Positions 9,869 through 17,630 of a stretch of DNA of 64,000 bases are shown piece by piece. The stretch's first letter is position 1; the number at the start of each line of letters is the position of its first letter. A model generated the notes under the pieces. It did not search any database and was not told where the DNA came from. It worked only from the letters and a program-made list of their open reading frames with translations. A program made the translations under genes and the position numbers. Origin of the DNA: Blastopirellula sediminis (GTDB lineage: Bacteria > Planctomycetota > Planctomycetia > Pirellulales > Pirellulaceae); assembly GCF_020966755.1 (NCBI RefSeq), contig NZ_JAJKFT010000004.1, forward strand, positions 992,001-1,056,000, in the 5' to 3' direction.

Positions 9869-10402
9869 ATGAAATTGACTCAATTATTCGCCGGTCAGGC
9901 GATGCGACTTGCGGCGACAGGACTGCTTGCGTTGTCGCTCGCTTCGTTCGGATGCACTAGCGGTGGTCCGGCTCCGACGAAAGGCGACGCGCATGGAGAT
10001 CACGATCACGGCGATCATGAACACCCGAGCGAAGGCCCGCACGGCGGCTCGTTGATCGAATTGGGGAACGAGGAATACCATGCCGAGTTGATCCATGACG
10101 AAAAAGCGGGAAGCGTCACTATTTACATCCTCGACTCGGCCGCCAAGGCGGCGATTCCGATCGAAGCGACCGAGCTGACGATCAACCTGAAGCACGACCG
10201 CATGGGCGAACAGTTCAAAGTGGCCGCGGCGCCAGACGCCGGAGATCCGGAAGGAAAGTCGTCGAAGTTCGTTTCGACCGACGCCGAACTGGCGGAAGAC
10301 CTCGATCACGAAGGCGCCGACGCACAGTTGGTCGTCACGATCGACGGCAAGCAGTTCCGGGGAGCTGTGGCCCATGATCATGATCATGACCACGCTCACT
10401 AA
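9869..10402 (+). CDS. His-rich lipoprotein of the metal-efflux operon
   Basis: The 177-residue product has a lipoprotein signal (LLALSLASFGC; predicted lipidated Cys29). A His-rich stretch follows (GDAHGDHDHGDHEH), then a compact beta-rich domain ('GPHGGSLIELGNEEYHAEL') and a second His tail (AHDHDHDHAH). A purine-rich AGGGAGAG lies about 8 bases before the start. As last gene of the pump operon, 71 bp after the RND gene and followed by a strong terminator, it probably binds metal at the membrane surface, either buffering it or delivering it to the adaptor. The central domain recurs beside RND genes in planctomycetes, but its function is unproven. Confidence 0.75.
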   Translation: MKLTQLFAGQAMRLAATGLLALSLASFGCTSGGPAPTKGDAHGDHDHGDHEHPSEGPHGGSLIELGNEEYHAELIHDEKAGSVTIYILDSAAKAAIPIEATELTINLKHDRMGEQFKVAAAPDAGDPEGKSSKFVSTDAELAEDLDHEGADAQLVVTIDGKQFRGAVAHDHDHDHAH

Positions 10403-10419
10403 TCGTTATGAAAATGCGA

Positions 10420-10460
10420 AAGCCCGGCAGGACAAGCGAGTTGTCTTGTCGGGCTTTTTT
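10420..10460 (+). terminator. Rho-independent terminator of RND operon
   Basis: A long hairpin has arms AAGCCCGGCAGGACAA (10420-10435) and TTGTCTTGTCGGGCTT (10441-10456), paired throughout with two G-T wobbles and a 5-nt loop, followed by a T run. It sits 18 bp after the lipoprotein stop and before the convergent receiver-like gene. Confidence 0.9.
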
Positions 10461-10485
10461 ATTGCGTGAGGAACGTACGCGATAT

Positions 10486-11010
10486 TTAGCGGAAGCGGAA
10501 GTGGCGACGCATCTCAGTCGTCAGTTCGACCGCTTCAGCTTCGGGAAAGCGGCGTAGCAGCCGGCTTTGAACCACTTCGCCCAGATTCTGCACGACTCCG
10601 TCGTACTTCAAGACTTTGTCTACGCCGCAGAATTTGCCATAGCGGCGGGCGACCGCTTGGGGATTGGAGGAATAGAGCCAGACGATCGGCAGGCAGTGGT
10701 TCAGTCGCATCTTGTTGGCGATCAGACAACCTGATTCGTCCGGCATCGATTCGTTGATAATGACTAACTGCGGGTCGTAGATGTTCATGCAGGAAGCGAC
10801 GTCGGCGGCTCGTTCGGCTCGGATCACTTTCCAGCCGAAATCTTGCAGTCGTGCTCGCAACTCCACGAACACTTCGTCCCGAAATTCGACGATCAGCGCC
10901 GTCTGGTCAAACGGGGTTTCTTCCAAACGGCGGACAATCGCGGGAAAGAAGGATGGATCGATGCGCGAGCTGAACAATTCTCGACGATCAGGTTTCTGGT
11001 TTCCGTGCAT
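10486..11010 (-). CDS. Receiver-like protein with Asn at the phospho-acceptor position
   Basis: About 174 residues from the ATG at 11010, chosen because AGGAG lies 8 bases upstream; an in-frame ATG at 11037 lacks this. The central part reads as a response-regulator receiver fold: beta1 'TALIVEFRD', helix 'RARLQDFGWKVIRAE', beta3 'PQLVIINESMPDESG', then 'LPIVWLYSSNPQAVARRYG' and 'VDKVLKYDG'. The usual Asp at the end of beta3 is replaced by Asn (IIN) and the acidic pair at the end of beta1 is weak. It is therefore probably a phosphorylation-independent pseudo-receiver. No output domain is visible. The role is unknown; the position inside the metal-efflux locus may be coincidental. Confidence 0.6.
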   Translation of the reverse strand: MHGNQKPDRRELFSSRIDPSFFPAIVRRLEETPFDQTALIVEFRDEVFVELRARLQDFGWKVIRAERAADVASCMNIYDPQLVIINESMPDESGCLIANKMRLNHCLPIVWLYSSNPQAVARRYGKFCGVDKVLKYDGVVQNLGEVVQSRLLRRFPEAEAVELTTEMRRHFRFR

Positions 11011-11110
11011 ATAGGACTCTCCTAAGGAAGCGATCAACAGGTAAAGCGGGGCAGAGAAGGCCAGGCTCGACGCCGCTCTGCATAGGGGCGCGGCGAGCGG
11101 CGGCTTCGCT

Positions 11111-11503
11111 TTACAGCAGAAAGCGCGAGAGGGTAGCGCAGAGCGCTAGTGCGGGCAGTGCGCGTGGGGATTGGTCAGGGACCGAAAAGCGATCGTGCGG
11201 CATGTAGACGCAACGATGTTGCCGAGTGCATGCGGCCAGACGAACGGCGGAATCGATATCGTCGGCGGAGCGATTTTCGCGGGGCGTAATCGCCGTTTGT
11301 TGCGGCGATCGGTGATCGCACTGACACGGCGAGTGATCGCCGTCGGAGGACGACGCGGCGACATGCAGATGCGACGGCATCGCGTCGCAGTGCTGTGCGC
11401 CGGCGCCGCCGAAGTGTATCAGCGACTTCCAGCAAACGCAGTTGTCCAACCCTTGCCCCGGCAGAGAAAGCAAGATCCCCACGACCCAAACGGTGGTTCG
11501 CAT
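11111..11503 (-). CDS. Small Cys/His-rich exported protein, second copy
   Basis: About 130 residues starting at the ATG at 11503, chosen because it opens directly with a signal-like segment (MRTTVWVVGILLSLPGQG); the frame stays open upstream to 11554. After the signal come CVCW, several further cysteines and histidines (QHCDAM, CQCDH, CTRQHRCVYMPHD) and a C-terminal 'LCATLSRFLL'. That ending closely resembles 'HCARLCRFLM' of the protein at 13436, suggesting homologues. It lies on the same strand as the TolC-like gene upstream. Periplasmic metal binding or sensing is inferred from composition and context only. Confidence 0.55.
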   Translation of the reverse strand: MRTTVWVVGILLSLPGQGLDNCVCWKSLIHFGGAGAQHCDAMPSHLHVAASSSDGDHSPCQCDHRSPQQTAITPRENRSADDIDSAVRLAACTRQHRCVYMPHDRFSVPDQSPRALPALALCATLSRFLL

Positions 11504-11729
11504 CGCGAGCGATTTTAGGGAGAGGGACGATGACATGAAGTCGTCTGCCGTCACGTGAGGGAGGGAAGTGCGGGATCGTCGCGACGGGATCGCGTCGATC
11601 CACTGAGGCTAACACACAACGAGGCGCGTTGGAACTGCGTTTTCCATTAACAAAATTTAATCATGCAGCGAATGAGGGGGACGCTGTCCTCCGGCGTTCC
11701 CCCGCGATTGGCTTGTATTGTGAGATCGC

Positions 11730-13193
11730 TTACTTGCTGAGGCTGCCTTGCAGCATCAAGCCGCGAATCTCGGTCGCCGAGATCCAAAGTTCGCGCTGCG
11801 AATCGAGATAAGCCAGATTCGTTTGGAAGTAGGTGCGCTGTGCGCTGAGCAGATCAAGCACGCTGAACTCGTCCGCTTCGTAACCGACGCGGATCAGCTC
11901 GAGCGAACGCTGCGCGTTTTCCAGAATGCCGCCTGGCCGAGCGTATTGGTCGACCTGATTGCGAGCGCTCTCGTAACGTTGGAATGCGACGGCCAAGCGT
12001 GCCTGGAGGTCCATCGAGAGCTTGTCGGCGGCGCGGTTGGCGGCTGCCGCTTCGGCGTGCGCTTGTTGGATACCGCCTTGGTTGCGATTCCACAGCGGGA
12101 GCGGCAAGGTGACTTGCAGGTTGCCGTCGGTCCCGCGAGTGCCGCGGTCGTCTTGAATAATCGCTTGCACTTCGATGTTCGGAATAACTTCGGCGTAGGC
12201 GCGTTGGACAGCCCAATGAGCCGCTTCGACGTTGGCGAGCGCCGCCGCCAGTTCGGGGCTTTCCTGCATGAGATTGGCCAGCGTTTCGTCCCACTGCAAA
12301 TTGATGTCTTCCGCTTTGATTTCTCCATGGACGGGCTGGATTTGCATCTCCGGCATGCCAAGGACGGCGGTCAATCGGCGCCAGGCTTCGATATGCTGAT
12401 TGATCGAGTTTTGCAACACGATCCGCGCGGTGTCGGCTTCGACGCGAGCCCGCAGCGGGTCGGCCTGGCTTACTTCTTGCCCTTTGAAGAGGGCTTCGGC
12501 GCTTTGCTCCCCTCTTTCTGCGATCTGCACCAACTCCATCGCCAACTCGCGGCGGCGCTGGGCGATGAGGACGTCGTAATAGCCGATGCGGACGTCGGTC
12601 AGCACGCGGAGCCGAAACGCATCGAGATCACGCTCCGCCTTTTGAATCTCCCAGGCGGCGACTTCGCGGTTCAAGCTAAGCTTGTGACCGGTGACGAATT
12701 CCTGGCCGACGTACATGCCAGTTTGCGTCGCCAGGCCGCCGCTGCCGAGCTGTTGTCCCGAGTAACCAAGGACGGGGTTCGGCGCTAGCCCAACTTGCAC
12801 CCAATTGCCGTGAGCTGCGTTCACCCGTGCGACCGCTTCGGCCATCGCGGGATTGTTTTGCAGCGCCATTTGTTCCAGTTCGGAAAGCGACCATGCGCCG
12901 GCCGGTTGAACCGGCGACGGCACGGCAGGCGGCGCGATCGGTTCGCCCGGTTCCGAATCCTGGTGGAACGAGACGAGCTTCGTGGCCGGAAGATCGTGCG
13001 GCGCGGTCGTGACCGGTGGAAGGTCGCTCGATTGCGAGAGCGCCTGTTCCGCCGAGGCGATCGCGGTCGCCGTCGGAGCGGCGGTGGAAACGATCGTCGG
13101 CGCTTCGTGTCGAGTCGAAGTGGTGCGACAACCGCTGGTGATCGCCGCTAGCCCAAGCGTGAAGGCGATGCTTGCCTTATGCATAATGTCCAT
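11730..13193 (-). CDS. TolC/CusC-like outer-membrane efflux lipoprotein
   Basis: About 487 residues from the ATG at 13193, chosen because it puts a lipoprotein signal at the N-terminus (MDIMHKASIAFTLGLAAIT then SGC); the frame is open to 13253. A low-complexity Ala/Thr/Pro region to about residue 90 is followed by two outer-membrane efflux protein repeats: 'LSELEQMALQNNPAMAEAVA', 'GYSGQQLGSGGLATQTGMYV', then 'LANVEAAHWAVQRAYAEVIP' and 'YEADEFSVLDLLSAQRTY'. These form the beta-barrel and alpha-tunnel of the tripartite efflux system. It is the likely outer-membrane partner of the RND pump encoded on the other strand from 5148. Confidence 0.88.
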   Translation of the reverse strand: MDIMHKASIAFTLGLAAITSGCRTTSTRHEAPTIVSTAAPTATAIASAEQALSQSSDLPPVTTAPHDLPATKLVSFHQDSEPGEPIAPPAVPSPVQPAGAWSLSELEQMALQNNPAMAEAVARVNAAHGNWVQVGLAPNPVLGYSGQQLGSGGLATQTGMYVGQEFVTGHKLSLNREVAAWEIQKAERDLDAFRLRVLTDVRIGYYDVLIAQRRRELAMELVQIAERGEQSAEALFKGQEVSQADPLRARVEADTARIVLQNSINQHIEAWRRLTAVLGMPEMQIQPVHGEIKAEDINLQWDETLANLMQESPELAAALANVEAAHWAVQRAYAEVIPNIEVQAIIQDDRGTRGTDGNLQVTLPLPLWNRNQGGIQQAHAEAAAANRAADKLSMDLQARLAVAFQRYESARNQVDQYARPGGILENAQRSLELIRVGYEADEFSVLDLLSAQRTYFQTNLAYLDSQRELWISATEIRGLMLQGSLSK

Positions 13194-13435
13194 CCAGTGG
13201 GATCTTGATGTTTGGGTTCGGTTCCGGTGGCGCGCAAGCGACATCATGTTCACGAGAGGGATATGATGGTTTATTCGGTTGCGACGATTGAAAGCGTTGA
13301 TGGGATGATCCGCCGTGTGGCGATTAAGCCGCTCTGCCGTTCCGCTGGTTCGGGTTGGGAAAACCTTAACGCGCGGGCGCGTGACCGCTAGCGAAAGAGG
13401 CGCTGGCGCCGCTTAACTAACGCCAGGGAAAACCC

Positions 13436-13855
13436 TTACATCAGAAAACGGCAGAGCCGAGCGCAGTGATCGAGAGATCGCTGAGGAGGTCCGGCGAATG
13501 CGACGCCGGCAGATGTCGCTGGGGGTGAGAACGCGCGAGCCGAGGGGGTGGTCATGCCCCACTGAACTGCTACTTCGTGACGAAACTCGAACGACGGTGA
13601 GCCTGGTTGCTGCGGCTGCGAGCTACGTTGGCAACAGCAGTCGGAATGCCCCGGCGAGTCGTCGTGCTCATGCCCGATCGCGCCGTGATGATGGAGGTAC
13701 GCGGCGTCGCAGACGTGCTGGCGACTGGCGAACTCGTGCTCGCGGCAATGTTCGCAGCGGCAGTGCAGCGCGAAGATCGCTTGGGCCGGCGCAAGCAGCG
13801 CCGCCATCCAAACGAAGCACTTCGCGATCAAGGAGATCCGCTGCACGTCGACCAA
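13436..13855 (-). CDS. Small Cys/His-rich exported protein, third copy
   Basis: The 139-residue product has a signal-like N-terminus (CFVWMAALLAPAQAIFA) followed by a dense metal-binding-like block: HCRCEHCREHEF, HVCDAAYLHHHGAIGHEHDD, then CCCQ. The C-terminal 'DHCARLCRFLM' resembles the end of the protein at 11111. It lies upstream of, and in the same direction as, the TolC-like gene, with about 240 bp between. Likely a periplasmic metal-binding accessory of the efflux locus. No named family is recognised, and the extreme Cys/His content is the main support that it is real. Confidence 0.6.
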   Translation of the reverse strand: MVDVQRISLIAKCFVWMAALLAPAQAIFALHCRCEHCREHEFASRQHVCDAAYLHHHGAIGHEHDDSPGHSDCCCQRSSQPQQPGSPSFEFRHEVAVQWGMTTPSARAFSPPATSAGVAFAGPPQRSLDHCARLCRFLM

Positions 13856-13978
13856 CGCCTAGTGAGAAAATAAGGTTTCGCTCTAGGTCGGATCGGTCGT
13901 GACGTTTATGCCCCTTGAAGAATTCGTAGCGGCCGCGAAAAGGTTAACACTGGCTGCAGCATTCGCCGCCTCGCGACG

Positions 13979-14719
13979 CTAGCTCGCCAACTGCGTCGAG
14001 ATCTTCGCGGCCGTCTGCTGAACTGCCGCGATTAACTCTGACTGCGGGGCGCTGTCGAAGCGAGCCGTTGGAATGCTGATGCTGACCGCGGCGACGATCT
14101 CGGATCCATCCCGGATCGGAGCGCCGATGCAGGTCACGCCGATGTCGTTCTGGTCCTGCTCAATGGCGAACCCTTCTGATCCTGCGCGCTGATGAATCTC
14201 GCGCAGCTGCTCCGGATCGATCACCGTCTGCGGCGTGCGCGCGACCAGCTTGGTATGGGCGATCAGTTCGTTCCAGTCGTCGTCTCCCAGGGCGGAAGTC
14301 AAAGCCCGGCCGAGGGCGGTCGAGTAAAACGGGTCGCGACTACTCGCGTCCGCCACGAGGCGAAACGGATGTTTGCTTTCGAGGATTTGCAGGTAGCGAA
14401 CTGACGTCCCCCGCAAGACGCCCAGGTTGACCGTCTCGCCGGTTTGATCGTGCAGCTCACGCAGGAACGGATCGGCCGCTTCGAGCAGGTGGTCATCCAG
14501 CTTGCCGAGCGTCAGCCGCCGTAGCTTGCCGGTCAGTTGGTACTTTCCCTTGTCGATGCGGCAGACGTAACCCAACTCGACCAGGTCTTGCAGCAAGCGA
14601 TGGACGGTCGGCTTGTGGTATCCCAATTGACTGACGATCTCGGCCAGCGGCAACTCGCCGTCGGCCGCGGCCAAGACTTCCAGGACGTGAAACGCTTTTC
14701 CTAGCGAAGATGTCAGCAT
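13979..14719 (-). CDS. IclR-family transcriptional regulator
   Basis: At 246 residues it has the usual length for the family. An N-terminal winged helix-turn-helix (about 5-65; 'LAEIVSQLGYHKPTVHRLLQ') is followed by an IclR effector-binding domain ('ETVNLGVLRGTSVRYLQILE', 'DQNDIGVTCIGAPIRDGSEI', 'VAAVSISIPTARFD'). IclR proteins bind small carboxylic or sugar-derived effectors. The sulfatase gene lies 100 bp upstream on the same strand, so the regulator may respond to products of sulfated-glycan breakdown; that link is inference from position. Confidence 0.9.
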   Translation of the reverse strand: MLTSSLGKAFHVLEVLAAADGELPLAEIVSQLGYHKPTVHRLLQDLVELGYVCRIDKGKYQLTGKLRRLTLGKLDDHLLEAADPFLRELHDQTGETVNLGVLRGTSVRYLQILESKHPFRLVADASSRDPFYSTALGRALTSALGDDDWNELIAHTKLVARTPQTVIDPEQLREIHQRAGSEGFAIEQDQNDIGVTCIGAPIRDGSEIVAAVSISIPTARFDSAPQSELIAAVQQTAAKISTQLAS

Positions 14720-14819
14720 CGATCGATCACAGGTTTGCGGGTGAGCTCTTGCGAACCCACAATTCTAAGCCGTGACCGGCGACTGTTCGACGGTAGGAGG
14801 AGCAAATTCGCCGCGTCAG

Positions 14820-17522
14820 CTATTTCGCCCCTTTTTTCCCGGTCGAAACGCCGTCGAGCGGCAGCGTTTCGTTCCATGCAAGGACCGCTTGTTTCAGGCG
14901 ATTGGTGATTTTTGGGTGCGTACTGGCGACGTTCTTCGTTTCGCCGATGTCTTCGCTCAGGTCGTATAGCTGAACCGCCGAGCCGTTGATGTCGCAGAGC
15001 AGCTTCCACTTGCCGTCGCGCACCGCAAGGTCCGGATGGGGCGCCTTCGGCGGGCCAGGGCGATCAGGAGGGCGCCGCCAGAAGAGCGGCCCGCTCCGAT
15101 CTTCCTGCGTTTTGCCGAGCAGCGCCGCGGCGAGATCTTCGCCGTCTCCTTGATAACCTTCCGGCGCCGTCGCGCCGGTTAGCGTGATCATCGAAGCGAC
15201 CAGATCGACGCTCGAAAGAACCGTCGTATCGTTGGTCTGCCCGACCGCTTTCTCTTCCAGAAGGCTGGGCGACCAAACGATCAGCGGGCTCCGAATGCCC
15301 CCTTCGTACAGATTCCCTTTTTCGCCGCGCAGCGGACCGCCGCTGCCGGCGCCAGGTTCATGCCCATTGTCGCTGGCAAGCAGAATGAGCGTGTTGTCGC
15401 GCAGCTTCGGATCGTTGCGAACGCGATCGATCAGCACGCCCAGCTGTTCGTCCATCGTTTTCAGCACGCCGAGATAGAGCGTTCGTTTCGCCGCATCGCC
15501 GCGACGGGCTTGCGGGGGAAAGAAGGGGGAGTGGACGTCGTCGGGCCAGACGTTGATGTAAAACGGTTTGTCCTCGGCGACCGACGCGTCAATAAACTTC
15601 AGCGCCTCGGCGACAAAGCTGGCGGTGATCTGCGAGCGATCTTCCCACATGATCGGACCCCGGCCGAGGTTCGCGCTGCCCAGGTCGTGGCGCCGCGGCT
15701 GTTTGCCGTCGTAGGCGTCGCACAAGGGAAGGACCCGCGGGCCGAGCCCTTCAAAATTGGTGAGCGACGCGTCAAAGCCGTACTCGGTGATTAGCGGCGC
15801 TTCGCCGACGTCGCGCTGGCCGCCGAGATGCCATTTGCCGAAGTGCCCTGTCGCGTATCCTTTCGCCGACAGCATCCGCGGGAAAGTCGCCGCGTTCACA
15901 TCAAGCCACTGCGCGATGCCGCGCTGGTCATTCATCTTGCGATCGGCCAGGTACGACGTGATCCGATGCCGCGCCGGATAATTGCCGGTCGTCAGGGCGG
16001 TGCGCGAAGGAGAGCAGATCGGCGAGTTGACGTAGAAGTTCGTGAACTTCAGCCCTTCGCTCGCCATCCGGTCGATATTGGTCGTCTCGACGTCGGTTCC
16101 ACCAAAGCAAGAGAGATCATGCCAACCCATGTCGTCGATAAACATCATAATGACGTTCGGCGGACGCTTTGTTGGGGGCAACAAGGTCGGCGAGCCGTAG
16201 ACGATCTGTTGATCGTTCTGAGCGATCATCCAGTCGTTGAGTTGCTTACGCAGTTGCTCGACAGTCTCCGCCTGCGCGGGATCGTCAATCAAGTTGTTTT
16301 GTTCAAGCGGATCGGCCTCCAGGTCGTACAGCTCTTCGGCGACCCGCTGTTGGTAGCGCTTCACCTTGCGGGCCGCTTCCTTACTCGTCTTCCCCTTTTC
16401 AACCCAGCTCTTCCAATAGCCTCCGTCTTTCTCGACCTTGGTGACGTGCGATTCGTAGAGAAACTCTGGATGGAGGTTGCGGATGTACTTGAAGCGATCG
16501 TTGCGGACGCTGCGCGTCGGGTAGACGTTGAAATTGCCGTCGCCGCTATGCGTGGTGAAGATCGTGTCGCGGTGCTTGTCGGCCTCGCCGCGCAGCACCG
16601 GCAAGATCGACTTGCCGTCGAGTTGTTCGTCGGGCTTACCGCCGGCCGCTTCGACGATCGTCGGCAGCAGATCGACCCACGAGACCATCGCCGCAGTACG
16701 CTTCTGCTTTTCGATCTGACCCGGCCAAACGACGATCAGCGGCGTGCGGATCCCGTCGTCGTACAAGTTCCATTTGCCAAACGGCCACTGGGCGCCGTGG
16801 TCGCTGGTATGAATGAAGAGGGTGTTGTCGCCCAGCTTGGCGTAGGCGGCGTCGTAAACCTGGCCGAGCTCGTCGTCCATGGTGCGGATCGCCTGGTAGT
16901 ATTTCGCCCGGGCGTCGCGGGTCTCCGGCGTATGGACATGCTTCAGCGGAATCTGGATCGCATCGCGATCGATTGTCGTCGCTTGGGGCCACGGCACATG
17001 AGGCCAGTTGGTGCCGACAAACAGACAGAGAGGCTTATCGCTCTCACGAGCATTGAGCCACTCGATCGCCTTGCCGACGGCGACGTCTTCGTGATAACCG
17101 AAGTGCCGCGCGATGTCGAAACCATACTCCGGCGTCTGCGCGTAGTGGCCGACCTTGCCGAACGAAACGACTTCGTAGCCAAGCTCTTGCAGATAAGCCG
17201 GCAGCTTTTTGATTTCGGCCTGCGGGCGAGCATGGTTCCGTTCAGCGCCATTACGAGCCGGCATCAGCCCGGTCAACAGCGCGGCTCGACTTGGCGCACA
17301 CGACGGCGAAGCGACGAACGCCTTGTCAAACGTCATCCCGGCGTCGGCCAGACGCTGCATGTTGGGGGTATCAATATCGGTCGCGCCGTAAACCGACGAA
17401 TCGGCCAGCGTGTGATCGTCGGACAGGAAGACGACGATATTCGGCGGCGACTTTTCGGCGGCTGCGGCGATGCACGGAACCAAAGCGGCGACAGCCAATA
17501 TCAAGAGCGACAGACGGGGCAT
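14820..17522 (-). CDS. Double-domain secreted sulfatase (two complete sulfatase modules in one chain)
   Basis: The 900-residue product has a signal peptide (about 1-22). Module 1 (about 25-440) resembles heparan N-sulfatase-like proteins: 'PPNIVVFLSDDHTLADSSV', formylglycine motif C75-A-P-S-R, 'HTSDHGAQWPFGKWNLYDDG'. Module 2 (about 453-890) is arylsulfatase-like: 'RPPNVIMMFIDDMGWHDLSC', formylglycine motif C503-S-P-S-R, 'GHFGKWHLGG', 'LASDNGHEPG'. Both keep the Cys that a formylglycine-generating enzyme would oxidise, and the metal-binding Asp pairs, so both look catalytic. The frame is uninterrupted across the junction. Single-domain sulfatases are usually 450-600 residues. Two linked activities on one sulfated polysaccharide is the natural inference. 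Confidence 0.88.
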   Translation of the reverse strand: MPRLSLLILAVAALVPCIAAAAEKSPPNIVVFLSDDHTLADSSVYGATDIDTPNMQRLADAGMTFDKAFVASPSCAPSRAALLTGLMPARNGAERNHARPQAEIKKLPAYLQELGYEVVSFGKVGHYAQTPEYGFDIARHFGYHEDVAVGKAIEWLNARESDKPLCLFVGTNWPHVPWPQATTIDRDAIQIPLKHVHTPETRDARAKYYQAIRTMDDELGQVYDAAYAKLGDNTLFIHTSDHGAQWPFGKWNLYDDGIRTPLIVVWPGQIEKQKRTAAMVSWVDLLPTIVEAAGGKPDEQLDGKSILPVLRGEADKHRDTIFTTHSGDGNFNVYPTRSVRNDRFKYIRNLHPEFLYESHVTKVEKDGGYWKSWVEKGKTSKEAARKVKRYQQRVAEELYDLEADPLEQNNLIDDPAQAETVEQLRKQLNDWMIAQNDQQIVYGSPTLLPPTKRPPNVIMMFIDDMGWHDLSCFGGTDVETTNIDRMASEGLKFTNFYVNSPICSPSRTALTTGNYPARHRITSYLADRKMNDQRGIAQWLDVNAATFPRMLSAKGYATGHFGKWHLGGQRDVGEAPLITEYGFDASLTNFEGLGPRVLPLCDAYDGKQPRRHDLGSANLGRGPIMWEDRSQITASFVAEALKFIDASVAEDKPFYINVWPDDVHSPFFPPQARRGDAAKRTLYLGVLKTMDEQLGVLIDRVRNDPKLRDNTLILLASDNGHEPGAGSGGPLRGEKGNLYEGGIRSPLIVWSPSLLEEKAVGQTNDTTVLSSVDLVASMITLTGATAPEGYQGDGEDLAAALLGKTQEDRSGPLFWRRPPDRPGPPKAPHPDLAVRDGKWKLLCDINGSAVQLYDLSEDIGETKNVASTHPKITNRLKQAVLAWNETLPLDGVSTGKKGAK

Positions 17523-17630
17523 GACGAGTTGCTCAGATGGGCGAAAGGGAATTACGAAGTCTTGAGTTTCATCGATCCGAAGGGCAACGTCAAACTACCG
17601 CAGCATTTGCGTGCGGATTCCTAAATCGGC

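Noticed and set aside
15828-17624. 598-codon open frame on the plus strand
   Set aside because: It is antisense to the double sulfatase, whose motifs and signal peptide are unmistakable; the plus-strand protein has shadow-type composition (Arg/Asp/Val-rich) and no domain. Only its last 30 codons, beyond the sulfatase, might be real.
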